A stretch of DNA of 64,000 nucleotides from Beroe forskalii (GCA_011033025.1 WFMF01000078.1:1-64000); one strand, 5' to 3'. Numbered from the stretch's first letter, positions 12,228 to 26,800 are shown. Made by a program: numbers and translations. The notes: generated by a model from the sequence alone, not told the origin.

Positions 12228-12859
12228 ACGTGTGTTAACTTGTGAAGTGTTAGGGTTTTATATAGGGATTAAATTCAATAGTAGGATTTGAAAGTTTATT
12301 ATCGAAAGATTTATTTGAGTGGAGTTTAAATCGTTATACTGTATATAATGTGCATGTAAAAAGGTCTTAGTGTGCAGCTCGGGTTTGTTCAAATGGTATT
12401 TACTATTTGAACAAATGGTATTTATTAATAAGATAATTACTTAATAATGCAGTGCTATTAATTAATGTATTATACAATAATTAATTACAAATAAAGTAAC
12501 ACGGTAGCAGCAGCTGTTTACTTTTGCTCCATTAGCTATTAACATGTCAAGATGCTTAATTGCTATGTATTTATCCGAAATCGTATCTGGTATCAAAGTA
12601 TCAAGGACTCAATGAATGTTTTCAATATTGAGAAACCGTTACTGATTCAGATTTCTCGCGATGGACCTTGATAAAAGCTTTTATTTCAACTATGATATAC
12701 CCAACATGAGCGTAGAAAATGTTGTTCCATTATTGTAGAATTTTAGAACGTAGTAAAATAGTAACTTTTCAAAACTCGGATCCAAAACTCGGACTGTTTT
12801 GAGGACAATGGTAAAATGATGGTCGATGCTGATTGGTTAAGAGTGCGTGTGGCTGAGTG
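12228..12859. other. TDP1 3' flank / receptor 5' flank
   Basis: AT-rich intergenic sequence with the AATAAA candidate at 12490. No gene seen. Confidence 0.5.
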
Positions 12860-15800
12860 ATGGAGGAAGTTGATTGGTTGTCGAATTGCTCGACTTCAGA
12901 TGACGTGAAATGCACGACTCTGAACGTAATCAGGGTGCTGTTTGGGTCTCTTTCTTTCGTACTTAGTTTTGTGTGATACGACATTTAGAAGAATTATTAA
13001 GTTAGAGTCATTAACGTTCTAGAACCTTTTAGTAAACTAACTTATGTTTAGATGTTATCATTGAATTTATCACATACTATACTCCATATATCTATATTAC
13101 CACAACTGTGATCCTTTCAGTTTGTGCATGATATTTACGATATGGCTCTTCAAGAAATACATGTTTTTCTCACAACGCCTGATCCTGTACCTTGGGATAG
13201 CAGCCCTATTCGACTCTATACCTTACATGATGGGGAATATCGACAACATTATCGGTTGTAAAATACAGGTGAGATGACCGAACGGGCAGGGAATTAATTT
13301 CTTCCCATAGGCCAATAGAGCGAACATTGAAAGAAAGCCCTGGCCAACTTTAAACATCATAGTTAACTGAAGGAAGGAGACTAATTTCCTTGAACACACC
13401 TTGATTAGATTTGCCCCATTTATATGATATCTCCTCTGTTGAACACTTCACATTGAACCGGATTGAACACGTATCACTAGAATTCTCTGTAACCCCCACC
13501 TCTTCCAGGGCTACCTAATGACCTACTTCGACTGGACGTGTGTGATGTGGGTGTGTGTCATTACAGCCAACATGTACCGCTGGGTCAAGGAGGAAGTCAG
13601 TTTCGAGTCGTCTGAATCTCTCTTCCACCTCATCTGCTGGTTTCTACCCGCCCTAATCGCGGGTATCCCCTTCAAGTGGCAATCCTACGGCCATTCAGGA
13701 CCTTGGTGTTGAGTTGAAGTTTTGTAATCCACTTATTGAAATCCGTTTTTATATTCGATTGTACTTTTATATGATTTAATGCCATTTTAGACCACGCCTT
13801 TTCTTATCTTACTTTTGTGAAAAACAGTAACTTAATCCATTTTGAACCATGGTCCATGATATTGAAATTGAAACTTCCTTGCCTAGTTAACCTTAATTCC
13901 ACTGTTCACTACGATCCCACTATTCAGTTGGATAAAAGGAGACCACCAAATCGATCAAATCCTGAGGTTCGTGATTTGGTACGGTCCTGTATTGGCGTTG
14001 GTGTTCATTCTCACAGGATTCCTCATCTATCTGAGAGTCTACACCAAGCGACAGGTAAGCGATTGTAACCTCTCTCGTCGTGCAGACCTTTATTTCTTTT
14101 AATTTTCTGGGACATCAAGCTTTATAACCATGTAAACATGTAGGGATTAGGTAAGGAAGTTAATTCATTCCACGCAAAGTTTCATGTTTGATAAATTCAT
14201 AATTACAAATATTGAAACTTACCTATGAACAATATGATATAAAAGATGTCTACACTCAGTACAATTGTGTACATTTCATGCAAATATGCGATGGTATTTA
14301 CTTACTAAGCATAAAATCTGCTGAAAACATAGGCGCTTCAAAGAATCATTGCCCATCCTAGTTTTTGGATGTTTGGACTGTGTTTTCAAACTGATGTAAC
14401 ATAAATTGCCAATTTCCGAAGAGTGTCACAAATTTTCCCGCTGCAACATTTTACAGTATTTAACGTAACGCGCGAGGGAATGACAGTCGCAAACACGTAC
14501 GTTTCAAAACGCGCAATTTAGCTCTGCTAAGCTAGTAAGCGTTTATTTGCCGCGCGCAATGATTTCCTAAATTCAATTCGATCGAACTCATGTGGTTCTA
14601 GACATACCAGAATTTCTAAGTGATTTACAAAATCAATCTTGAAAATAGTGTTTTAGTTGATTACATGACAGGATCGGGTATGTTATATCGTTTTTTCTTG
14701 AAAAGTGAGGTGACTTTTTCTTATCTTAATGTCTCCTCAAGTTTCACATTTACATCACTCGACACTCAACGTAACACGAAAGTGTTTCCGAATTTGCCGT
14801 GCCCTAGAATTCCCTGTTTCTAGAATGTGTGTCGGGATAATTAGATTTCATTACAGTCGAAATAAGGGTTTATTAAAAGAATCAAGGCAGATTACGAATA
14901 TTATGAGCATGACACCCAGGTCAGAAGTCAGAAAATTCTCTGACGTACTCGTACATGGGGAAAATGTGAATAACTTTATGATGAATTGGTTCTAGGATGA
15001 TGAGTTGGATCAAATTTTACTGACATAAATTACGACAGTTTTATAAGTGTTACCATGAATTTTTGCACATGGCTATTACCATCCTAAAGCTCTAAAGGTT
15101 CCCTACAGCCCTTGTTAGAGGGAAATGTAAACTAAATAAACCAGAATCATATGTTGTCAATATCTACTCATTATATTTTTCTTCCACAGAACAGATCATA
15201 TGCCAACTTTAACCCTGACGAGGAGAGTGCTAAATCCAGCAAGTGGAAGGAAGTCAGGATCCTCTTCATGTACCCCATCGTTTTTATCATCATCTCTATC
15301 TTCCCTCTGTTGACAAGGATTCAGGTAGGAAATTGGACGAGAGATTATCTTCATTGCAAGATAAGAATTGTGCTCTCTATCCTTTAACCTGGGCAGAGAA
15401 TGTTTGTCGAAAATCTCTGCGTAAATATAACTTAAAAGTTTATAATGCCACTGAAAGTTTAATAGAACCGTGACTGGTTTAGTTATACATGTATAATTCC
15501 CCTATTACCGTGCAGGATTCAGATGGCCCTCAGCACCCAATCTTCCTTCCCTCTGGTGCTTCTCACCAGCATGTCTGCCCCTAACCCTAATCCTAATCCA
15601 GTAACCCTAATCCTAACCCAGTAACACTAACCCTAATCCTAACCGTGGCAGGATTCAGATGGCCCTCAGCACCCAATCTTCCTTCCCTCTGGTGCTCCTC
15701 ACCAGCATGTCTGCCCCACTGTTGGGCACTGCCAACACTCTGCTCTTTTCCTGTAGTCAGGAGATGAGACAGCAGATCCGGCCAGCTTTCATATGGGTAA

Positions 15801-16782
15801 GATTAAGGGAACAAATTCTTTGTTTAGGTTCCTTGAGCAAAAATCATAAATTGTGGAGAACCCTTAGTTTTGATTTGTTATTTTCTCGTCATTGCCTTTT
15901 AAGGCATTCAAATTTTCAACATTTTGATAACTTAGGGACGAATAATTAAGCATAGGAATTGAGAAACCTATAAAATCTCTACAAATTTGAAATAATTCAG
16001 GAAGAAATAAAGCATCGAAAGCACGAGACTATGTCTGAGACGTATCATTTTGCGGAGGAAAGCACCGGTAATAGCACTGAGAGAGATTCACCTCGAGACA
16101 TTACACCCTACGATCAGTAGAAGTAAATTCCGTGGGCCTGGCACATGCTCGCCCAGACCTGGCCCTTTACAAACCAGTTCTCTTTTCGTGTTCAGCTTTT
16201 CTTGTGCCGTTAATTGCGATCGTGGTGATTTTCATTGAAATTTATGCTGGGTTCTATGAAAGATATTTCGTTGCCTGGCTGGTTGACCTTCAAATGAAAA
16301 TGATTTATCACCACTGATTAAACAAGATCATGATCTGCTGATTCTTAGCTGGGGTCCACTTGATTATTTTCGGAAATTTATCTCCATTTAGTCAATTTCT
16401 TCCAAGTTCCATCAATGATAATACAATTCTTCCTATGATTCCCATTTATCCTTTGAATTGAATATCTCATGGTTCAGTTCAATACGGTCCAATGATCAAA
16501 GTGGCAAATTCTTAGTTCTGCTGTTTTTCTATACCTATGTGGCTGTGATGTATGTGAAATCTCTAAATCAATATGTTAGATCGTAACAATCTTTATCGAA
16601 AGTTATTTTATAATTTGGTGGAATCTCATGATTATTGATCTCCTTCGTAGTATCAATTTCGCTTTTTCATAACTTTGTTCACAATAATATTATCTCAGGA
16701 CCTGATGATTGGCTTCTCTCCCAAAACTGAAAAGACAAAAGAATTGTATGCTTATCTGTTAAGATTGGACCCCCTCATCTGA
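12860..16782 (+). CDS. Seven-transmembrane receptor, cAMP-receptor/GPR157-like
   Basis: Exons 12860-12972, 13121-13268, 13509-13705, 13928-14054, 15190-15324, 15659-15796 and 16699-16782 join in phase to 313 aa. Seven hydrophobic segments lie at about 24-48, 57-75, 90-110, 124-142, 165-187, 217-240 and 249-272. A short N-terminus carries the sequon NCS at 9-11. Cys84 in GCKIQG at the start of TM3 and Cys153 in CWIK of extracellular loop 2 are placed as the conserved disulfide. The CxxQG and CWI motifs resemble Dictyostelium cAMP receptors and GPR157 rather than rhodopsin-class receptors. Ligand and G protein cannot be inferred. The first exon is short and was found by frame continuity into TM1; the donor there is GTGATA. 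The last exon (tail ending DPLI) is the least certain. The acceptor side of exon 6 is partly duplicated just upstream. Confidence 0.75.
15510..15717. repeat. Duplicated exon edge with telomere-like spacer
   Basis: About 72 bp (15510-15581) is repeated at 15645-15717 with one mismatch and one indel. The downstream copy is the real acceptor plus first ~59 bases of receptor exon 6. The spacer consists of degenerate CCCTAA/CCTAAT repeats. The upstream copy lacks the rest of the exon. Confidence 0.9.
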
Positions 16783-17848
16783 AGCATTCCTCTTATCAAA
16801 TGAGACCCAATCCACTGACCTTTCAGTTATCAGTGACAATAAGCTAATACTCGTCTTATCGAATAAGACCTCTGTTTTCCTCGAGATATAGGGTTAGTTC
16901 CCTCAGACTATTTTAAACATTTTAAATACTGCTGAATGGGATTTGTTTTTAGTTCGTTTACTGTAATAATTGTGATATTAACTAACCACTTTCTATGTAC
17001 ATAACCGATGACATCAGTTTGCAGCAGGTTCGAAGATCTGTGCTATTTAGTGTTTGCTTAGCGTCGTTTAGCTTTTTGGTATTATAATTTAACGATGTTA
17101 AGTTAGATATTCACAGCAAAGATCAAAATAAGTGGTGTCAAACAAACTTGAGTGTTCTCAGGATTTTAAAAATTAGTTAAATGTTCCATTCGTTATGATT
17201 AGTGTTTTATGTGATGACTTACTTCAATAACTGCATATTTAAACTGTTGTTTTTGATTGTTTGGAGTTTTACTAGATATTTCATGATTGGTTAGGTTATT
17301 AACTCTGCTATACATTGACTTTTCAGAAAGTAATGCTGATGATCTGATTTTTCATGAATACTTGTTGTATTGCGATTTTGTGAATGGCTATGGATTACTA
17401 TTTCTGTATATAGCTTCCGCCTTCCTTTTGCTGTACCGTAAATATGAGCAAAATTTCGTTTTTCCATCATGATTCAGTTGCATCGTAATAATATACTCAT
17501 GTACATACATTACGTTTTAAAACCAAATGTGGCTACTTATCCTTTTGTGTTTGACTTTTTTGTAAATGACTTTTCTGTACATTTTCTCAAATTTTGAATG
17601 ATCCAATAATAATCAATCATTTTTTATTGCAAGTACCTATGGTTTCTAAATTTTTTGATAGATTGATATAAATTATTTTTTGTTCATATTATATTTCTAA
17701 CTTTCTAACCTCTCATCAAATTTGAGGAAGACAAGTCAAGCAACCATTTACTATAGAACCGGGACGTAATCCACCGAATATATTAGAGGCAGGGTCCTTT
17801 ATTTCTTCCACTTCTCTAGTTTCTCAAACTGTTCCCCCTTTCTCAAGG
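16783..17848. other. Intergenic region, no gene seen
   Basis: AT-rich sequence between the receptor stop and the SMPD4 start. Short open frames show no family features. An acceptor-like cttctctag ends at 17819, 29 bp before the SMPD4 ATG. Confidence 0.5.
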
Positions 17849-20800
17849 ATGGATAACATTGCGCATGTCCTGAAACAGGAACCACTCTCTGTAAGATGCC
17901 AGGTAAGGCAATACCCATTACAACTGCAGATGAAGTGGATTGTTAGGGATTGCTTGGGTAGAAAAAGTGAAAGCTATCTGCGAAAACCTTACAGAATAGT
18001 AACTGAACTTATTACGTTGAATCCCGCACCCAATTCTGCCTGAATATCTCAGAATCTCAGAGTTTTCTTCTTTTTTTATATTCTATATCCCCTAATAACA
18101 CACTCTCCCCCAGATGCTATCGGACATGCTGCCCATGCTCCCTATCAGACAGCTCCACCTCTGCCTCCCCCAGCTCCTTTCCAACATATTCGGGTACGAT
18201 AACACCCCTGGTTGGAGACTCTCCTCTCTTCACTCCAAGTTCCATCCCACTGATTTCAAAGCTATCAGATCCTTCCTCAAACCTAATGGGGGTGAGTGTT
18301 GTATTGTGAAATTTATGATGATGTAAGATACTTTTTCTTCCATCCCAATTTACTTTCATCCATATCTCGTGCGTGTAATTTTTGGACCAACTGGCTCATC
18401 GAAAGTGTCACCAGACGATCTGTTTTTGGATGACTTAATCAGCTAACTTACCACCCCTACTGAGCCCATGATTCTGGACCCCCTCCACCCCTGGCTGAGC
18501 GAAGCCTCCTCTCTCCTCTCCTCACGTCGCCATGGCAACACCTCATCCCTAATTTCCTACCTCCTTCACAAACACCTCAAAGATAACCGTGTTGTCACCG
18601 TCCTCCATCACCCTGGCGACTGGTGTCAACAGCACATCACCGCATTGTTATCAAAGTGTGGTGTCAACGTTGCTGAACTGGTGTCATCTTCTCAACTCCG
18701 TTTTGTAGAACTCCACTGTCCGTTAGACTCGTCCCCTGATTTGGCTGGAACTGTTGAATCGCTTGCGGAGTGTGATGTAGTTGTTGTCATGGATATCCAT
18801 CTTCTGCTAGGTATTGGGTGTACTTTACGGGATGTGGTGTGTTTTACTCAGCGACTGCTACGTAGTGACAGGGTTGTGATAGCTACAACGCGTGAGGCTG
18901 ACGAAACAGCGCAACTTAACGCGTTACTAGGCACGTTGCTAGGCAACGTCACGTGTCTGGACACGTTGGAGAGTGGTGCGAGTAAAGATGTAGACGGTCA
19001 CGTGACTTATTCGACTCTAGGGGTGGAGAAGAAGGCGTTGTATAAGGCGAGTGAGAGAGGAGTGAGGGTCTTCCCCCTGGGGACTTCCCCTGGGACTGTG
19101 TGAGCTGGCCACAAGACATCAGAAAACGGTTATTTTATCCAATCAGAATTGATGCGAAGATGTTATTTACATTACAACAATATGGTGATAGAAATTTACA
19201 GCAAATTGTATGGATGGACAGCAGACTGCAGAAGCTTGCGCCTTGCGAGCTAAATCACTTTCAACATTGCTCCTGGGTCTCTGGTTCAAGTTCTATTTAA
19301 TGGTTTATCAGAACAGACTTTAATTTGCTATTGTAAGGTTTTCGTAACCTCCAGAGACCTGACATGAGATTAAATTAAATGCGCCATGGGTTTCTTGTTA
19401 TGTTTTAGGGCTTCCACATTTAGCGTACTTAATATTAAATTGGAATATGATTGTTTTAATTAAATGAAATGAAGTATCATGACTGGTAGCTTATTACTGA
19501 GCTGAATTTGAAACTAACGTGATTTTTCCCACCAAAGAAGTTGCAAAATCTCAAAATATTCGGAATATTTGAAAACTCTAGACACTATGCATTATAGGTT
19601 TACCCTGAGAGTTATTCAGATGTCACCACTGACCAACAAATATCATTCCCCACCCCCAGGATGACACTTAGGTTATCTAGTGACTAGATTATTCACCTAC
19701 TACCCCTACCCCAGGTTGTCTGTTCAAAGCGTTGCAGTGTCTGGAGTGTGACAATTCCTCTCATTTCCTCTTCCCCTTCTCAGCTCTGCCCCCCAACTCA
19801 GCTGCACTTCTGATAGAGCACGCCATACCCCCTCCTTACAGGTTGGAACGGGAAATAGAATCACGACATATCGGAATGCTGCTCCTATTATAAGGCTAAC
19901 CTCATATGACTAAATTTAGTAGAAGCAGTACAGATGGAATCAGTGAATCGCGATCAAATCCCTCAATCTTCATCTACATTCTCTCTAAAACTTAACAGCG
20001 TGTGAATATCATCCCCATCCTCCCTCAGGTTGTTTGTGAACGTTGACACTGATAACAAGGAGCTGAGCATGACAGCGTTTCACTACTACTTCATGTACCT
20101 GACCTACTTCCTAGTTCATCCCCCAGCCGGGGTGGTGTGGCCTGCTGATCTGGCTGATGTGCTGTATACACAACTGGTGGATGATTACCTCAACTACTTC
20201 CTACCACCTGGTCAGTTTGGACTCTGGGGTTATAGGGTCATAGGGGGATTGAACCTTTCACTTTTGAGAATTCGGCGAATTCCAGTGTTATTTTTCGTTT
20301 ATTTTGTCACAAAATGTTGTTAAAACTTGACAGATTTGTCCCCTTCAGGTAACAGCATCCCAAACAGCAGCAACCTGCAGCCCATCAACCGCTTCATCCC
20401 CAGTCCCCACTCTCTGTCCCAAGCTTTCGCTGAGATAATGTTTGAGATGTGGCTCAATCAGAGGGGAAATGAACTCAACAAAGTCACACTCTCCATTGAC
20501 CAGGTATTTTAAATTTAGTAAGTTAGTAGGCTAACTTCATATTTTACCCTTTACCAGTGATTTCAGACAATATCTCTTAGAATCCCCCTTTACCAGTGAT
20601 TTCAGACAATATCCTAGAGAATTTACCCTTTACCAGTGATTTCAGACAATATCCTAGAGAATTTACCCTTTACCAGTGATTTCAGACAATATCCTAGAGA
20701 ATTTACCCTTTACCAGTGATTTCAGACAATATCTCTTAGAGACTAAGAATTCCCTTTACCAGTGATTTCAGACAATATCCCAGGTCAGGATAATCAGGAT

Positions 20801-23800
20801 GCTGGTGAAGCATACTCACCGGTTCATCTACACCCCGCGTCTTGTAAAGGACAGGGTTACTGAGGAAATAGTCGGCTATATCTCATCCACCTTCCAGACA
20901 AACACTTTCGAGGTGAGGAGGGTTTGGGGTGTTGGTTATTTGAGCTTGTGGTGTTGTAAGTTGGGTTTAGGGTGTGATTTGGGGGGTTGGACACTTAAAA
21001 AATCGATTAGAAATTTGAGAGTTGCAAAACAATCCGGTTATGGAAATTTATCCAGTTATGACCATTTATCATTATTTTATTATGATATTTTTACTGCAAA
21101 TTGAGGCACGGTCGACTGATGATGCTCTCTAATCTCACCTCTTTGATCAATTCTAACTCTCTCTCTCTCTCCCTCGCAGTTTCTGACCTATCACTTCACC
21201 ACGTGGCCCCTAATTTCCAGCTTCAGAGGACTGATGGAGACGTGGCTCAGTTACATCCAGCCCTGGAGATACACATCCATTGTACCCGGTTAGTTTAACC
21301 ATGGATCTGATTGATTTCATGCTCAGTTTCCTGTATATTTTGGATCGCTCGACGGTTTAGGTTCTCGCTTTTACCCTGAGTAGCGGTACCATGATTGGCA
21401 GTAGCATACATTGAATCCATTGTTTCAGAACTCTCCTGCCTTTGACGCCATCAAAACCCCCCCGGCCCAGTGACAGAAGACAACATCTCGGAATGGCAGG
21501 TGTTTATCCGAGACAATCTCTCTGTGTACTGTAACCTGCTGGACAGGTGCCTCCGGAGAATGTCCCATTCTCTGATCTGCAGCGGGAAGAATGTCTCCCT
21601 GCTGTCTCGGGTTCTCAAAGTCTACTCCTCTCCTCCTCTACTCAGGTTGGTGTAGGGTCTCCTCTTCTCAGGTTAGTGAAGGGTGAGGGCAGATTTTTAT
21701 TCGGGTGTCAAACCAAGGTAATCATTTTTCCTTCACTTTTTAGAGCCCGAATTGCCTTACTTTCTCCGTTTCTCACAATCTCCGTCAACCCTCACCTCTC
21801 TTCTTCCCTCACCCTATCCTCATCTCATCTCACCCCTCCTCTACTCAGGACTATCTGTGAGTTAGAGAAGACTAACAGTTACAACATAGTGTGCGTATTC
21901 ACTGAGGGAGAAGCAGCCCAGGAGCTGCTTGATAAACTCTCTATCGAGATCGTTCACCTTGAGGTGTCAAGATTAACGAGAAACGAAGTAAACTTGCAAC
22001 AGATTTTGGGTTACAATTACGTGGATCAGATAATATTCAAGGATGACTCGGAATTTTGTGAATCCAGTTATTTGAAATCTGGTCATACTCAGCCTTCAGT
22101 AAACTCTCTATTGAGATCGTTCACCTAGAGAATCAGGTGTCACAGAATGACCCAAATAAGAACGAGTCTTCTGCCGGACTCTTCGGCTGGCTATCAGAGG
22201 GTAAAAACACTTCGCTGATCGTTTTTCTTTTGAGAATGAAAAGCTGTACACTACTATTATCGAGTTATCGGGCGGCATCTCAAAAATGACCAATCAGTGC
22301 ACGAATTAATGGTCCCGATAACAACACTCTCTCTCTAGGTCTGTGGTCTAATCCAGACCAGCTGGACGCCCAACAGAAGACCCTGGACACGCTCCGGTCC
22401 TCTGCCACTCAACTCCAGAACATGTTTTACATCCAGCCCAACAATCACGTGACCAGCACGTCACCCAATCAGAACACAGGACCCGACTACGTGCTGGACT
22501 CGCTCAACAGACGCAGACTCACACCGCAGGTACTTTCTTTAAAATGTTAAAGGTATTTTGTTATTGTGTCTTGTTTTTATTCTTACAGCTATAGCAGCCT
22601 GACAGGAATGGAAAGATTCAGTATAAATAAATCCGTGACGGTTAAGGAAGTGCAATCCACACTTCATTCACTCGCCCGAGACTTCGCTGCAATGGGCAGC
22701 TTCTCATTTGTAACCCTCGGCTGAATGAAAAGTGTGAGTTCTTAGATTTTCTTATCCATAGCACATTGGGAATGGTTCGAACCCGGATCTTGTGACCACA
22801 AGTCAAACACGTTACCATAACACCAACTGGCCACTGAAAACTGTGTGTAATGGGTTTGTATGATGTCATCTGTTTACTTTTTAAACTTTAATGATGACGT
22901 ATATCATCCTTGTACAATGTATCACGTATATGCTCTACATGGTTTTAATTGAAATTGTAGCTCTGTAATTATGCAACTATTGCTCTATAACATTGAATTA
23001 TGTGTTCTTTTGCATTATTATTTTAGTACTCTACTTGCCTTTTTCAATTTGCATTTTGTTATATTAATCAGTTACGATGTTTTATTATAAATACATGTTT
23101 CCAACATGTTAGTCTGAAATTTTCCTAAGATATTTGACCATCCGACAAATTAAACATTCCAGGAAGTTCCTGACTCATCCTATAATTATGTGTGCTAATG
23201 TACCGAAAATTATCCATTGACATTTGACAGCCTTACTTTCTGGTTAAACTAGGAATTTATTGACCTCCTTATTTTCTGGTTATGAAATTAGGAATTTCTT
23301 GACAAGCACATTTGACCGGACATTCCGGGTAATTAAAATTGCTAACTGGAAGTTGCCAAGTAAATGAGCTGCCATGATTTTTCACTTGCGTCTTGTTCTC
23401 CAAGGTGAAAAAAACTCTTGAATGCTGTACGTGGGCGACGTCCATCATAATTAGGCAGTTAGATGTCAAAAATTTACCGATTTAATTGATATGACTCTTA
23501 ACCGCCTATTTTTGACAGTCTCACCCATCACTTCCATATCATTCTGAATTATTTTCCTTGACAGGACACGTACGTCTGCCATACTAAGATTTACATTTCT
23601 GGCGATGTTTATGTCGAGCGGCTAATAATTATCAAGGTTTACTTATTCCTCATTTCTGTGTTATCAGACATGTCTTATTATACGTCTCCGATGTTATAAG
23701 TAACAAATTAGCACCTTTACTTACTGCTACTTATAAGGTGGAGTGCAGTTCCAAATCATTGGAAATTTAATTCAGTAGTTCATGGTCAGAGCATCATATT

Positions 23801-26800
23801 TTGAGGAATTTGAAAGTTTGTTTGTTTTTCTGTAATTTGTATAAGTCGACACGAGGCTCCGATTTTCATAAATCACGTTGCACTTTTTCCCAAAATCAGA
23901 TACGTCCCAAATTGAGCAAATGGTTACTTTGAAAGCAATTCAAGCATCATACGGCATTATGGTTAAGCTCATGTAGGAGCAATTCAAGATTTAATTTAAT
24001 TAATTAATTGAATTATTCAAGTGACCTAGAAATATCGTTTTAAAAGCAATAATCCATCGAAAATTTAATGCATGTCAACTCAAAAACTTCTTGGCGGCCT
24101 AATGGTCAAATTATAGCATTCCTCCCAACGCCCTTATTCTTTGATTATATTATCCATCCTCTAACTCCATTATTTTAAAATTTTGCCATTCAGCCAGTCA
24201 TTGTTTCTTTCTGAACTCATCTTTTTATCTTTAAAAACCTAATTCTTTGTCAAGAATTTTCCCACGTTTTACTTTTATCAGTGATTTGCTAATGAAGCAC
24301 CAAATACCTACTATATTTTGGGCAATGTTCATTTGAACTTTTTCTGGTTTCCTTTGTTTGGCAAAATGACACTGAGTCGCAGTTGATAGAAAAACACACC
24401 TGTGCAGTGTGTTGTGCCATATTCTTCATGACCATGTGATCTCTGCGTTTATTGGTGCACTATGGAATGAACCCCGGTACGATGAAATTGGTAGGAGTAT
24501 CTCCCCATATACGGCATAATTGGTATCCTTGTAGCGTTATCTTATTGTCAACAGAGTAATAGCAAGTTATCATGGCTGATAGTATTTTGTTGTACAGGCA
24601 TGATATTCATATTATCATGATAGATTGCTCTCTGTGCTTCTGTGGAAACCATTCGCCTGGTGAGAACCTATAGCCCTGTGATAACTGATAGCGCTATCAT
24701 CGTTCAGTGCAGAGAACAGACCATTGACCATTGACTTCATGACACTTACCTCATAATATTTCACCCTTAATAGTTTAATGTTAGGGTCTGGGTGAGGGTT
24801 AGTATGAGATTTAAGTTAGGGCTTTGGGTAAGGGTTTGGACAGAAAATGGGAAAAGTGCCGGAGTGTCAAATATTTTGATCTGAAAAGTCGTACGCCATT
24901 CTGACTATCTGTGAGGACGTATCACGCTATGACAGCGTATTCATTACACATAGTACGCCGTTTAGCCGTGTTTATCATGAATGTGTCATCAGTCTTTAAT
25001 TATGAAAGAATGGGTTTGCATATAACAAGGCATAACTTAATATAATTGATGAGTCTTTGTGTTCGTAACATTCTATTTTTACTCAGTATTTACATTTCTC
25101 TGCTGCCAGGTGTGAATTTACTTTAAATAGATAAAAGTAGCAATAAAATGCCTACTTTTTAACTTTTAGAGCCGCACTCGTAACTACCGACCAGTACTGG
25201 GAGGGCATTACTCGGCTCCAAAACACTTAGGGGCGATTCATAGATCAGAACGTCTGATTGGCATCAAGAAATTCTCAGTAATACAATGATAAATTACAAG
25301 CATTGTACACAACCGTTTATACTTTTTGCATCTCAAGTATTGTAATGTATTCAGCATTGTTGAATCGATATGTAACTGTTATCACGTCCTTCATTTAGTT
25401 GCGTACTTTGCTTTTTTGTTTTTTGTATTGATTTGTAAACCGGTGAAGTTAATTTCATTTTTTTTGTTGTTGTCTGTTCAAGTCAAGCACAGTTTGAGCA
25501 TGAAACTGCTAGGATTTCATTGATTTCTAACATTTCAGTTCATCTGTAGGATGGTATCATGACTAAGAAGCCGAGACTCATCGAAACAGAGCCTGGAATC
25601 ACAGCTGTAAATCTTGGCAATGAAGTTAAGAAGCCTGAATCTGCAGAAACTCAACCAGGCACCATAGCAACGCATGAGAAGAATGGTACCATGAAAGCAC
25701 GGAATGGCACAATGACAGCACAAAATGGCACCATGGCAACACAAAATGGCACCATAACAACAAAAAATGACACCTTGACAACACACCTCCGCTCCATGAT
25801 ATTTAGGTGGTTTACTGAGGAAGACACCGTTGGGTCCTGGGAACTTGTCAATAATGCCCATGACACTATACAGTTTTTAATCCACGATACAACTTCAAAC
25901 TGTGTCATCTTCCGAGTTGGTGTTGAGCCAACATCACTGGTTAACCTTGGTCCGTCTAATGGACTTCACAGTACGGATAGCAATGGTACCCAAAAGTCAG
26001 AGATAAAGTCGCAACATGAAGTGTGGGGAAGTCGCAATCTTGATACCGGCAACCTCAAAGAACTGACTGTGTTTATGAAGGAGCACTGCTCTTTGTCCAC
26101 TATTTCCTATGACCTGTCCAGTACAAGTTACGCGGGATATGAGCTTGGTGAAGGAGCAGTACCGAGGGGTTGCTATGGCAACGGAAAAATAGAGCTTAAT
26201 GGATGTACAGACAAACAACTGGGTGTTTCAAATGGGAGCCTTGGGCTGAAGAAAAACCACTGTGGTAATGGCCACAATACACAAGATTACCAGAAGTAAT
26301 AGAATGAAGATTAATGGCAGTATGGACCAAGGTAGAAAATCCACAGCTGACAAGCATTCATATCATCTCTACAAGGATCCATCCCACCAACGATCAATCA
26401 TAGCAAAGTTCATCTCAGATAACTTCATCCCTGCAGATCAGAGTGCTAACAGCGGCTGTATTTGTCCAGACAATGTGGAGTATGTCACAAAATGTATTTC
26501 AGAGTCAGGAGAGTTCTGTGTGTACCAACACTACTTCATAGCACACGCCCATCACTTGGACTTGTCAGGTTGTGTTTCAGTTAGAGATCAGACTTTCGAA
26601 GACATTAGATCAGAGGAGATTATTATTGAGAAGCTTTTAGATAATAAGTTGTATGTAAGGATGAGTGTTGGGGAAATTGGGGAATTTTTCAGTAACGAAG
26701 CAGGCTTTCTGATTTCTCCCAGTTTGATGTTGTGTTTGCAGAAGATTCTGCGTTATAAAATGAATTAAAAGTAGTTTTTAGTTGTATTTTTTGCCACAAT

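Noticed and set aside
15582..15644. True chromosome end
   Set aside because: Only a short degenerate CCCTAA tract with genes continuing on both sides.
21429..21470. Frameshift or in-frame stop in SMPD4 exon 8
   Set aside because: Using the later acceptor ending at 21470 keeps phase and removes the stop, so no lesion is needed.
22738..22840. Functional tRNA gene on the minus strand
   Set aside because: A and B boxes are present, but acceptor and anticodon stems do not pair well and a longer repeat body follows, so SINE is preferred.
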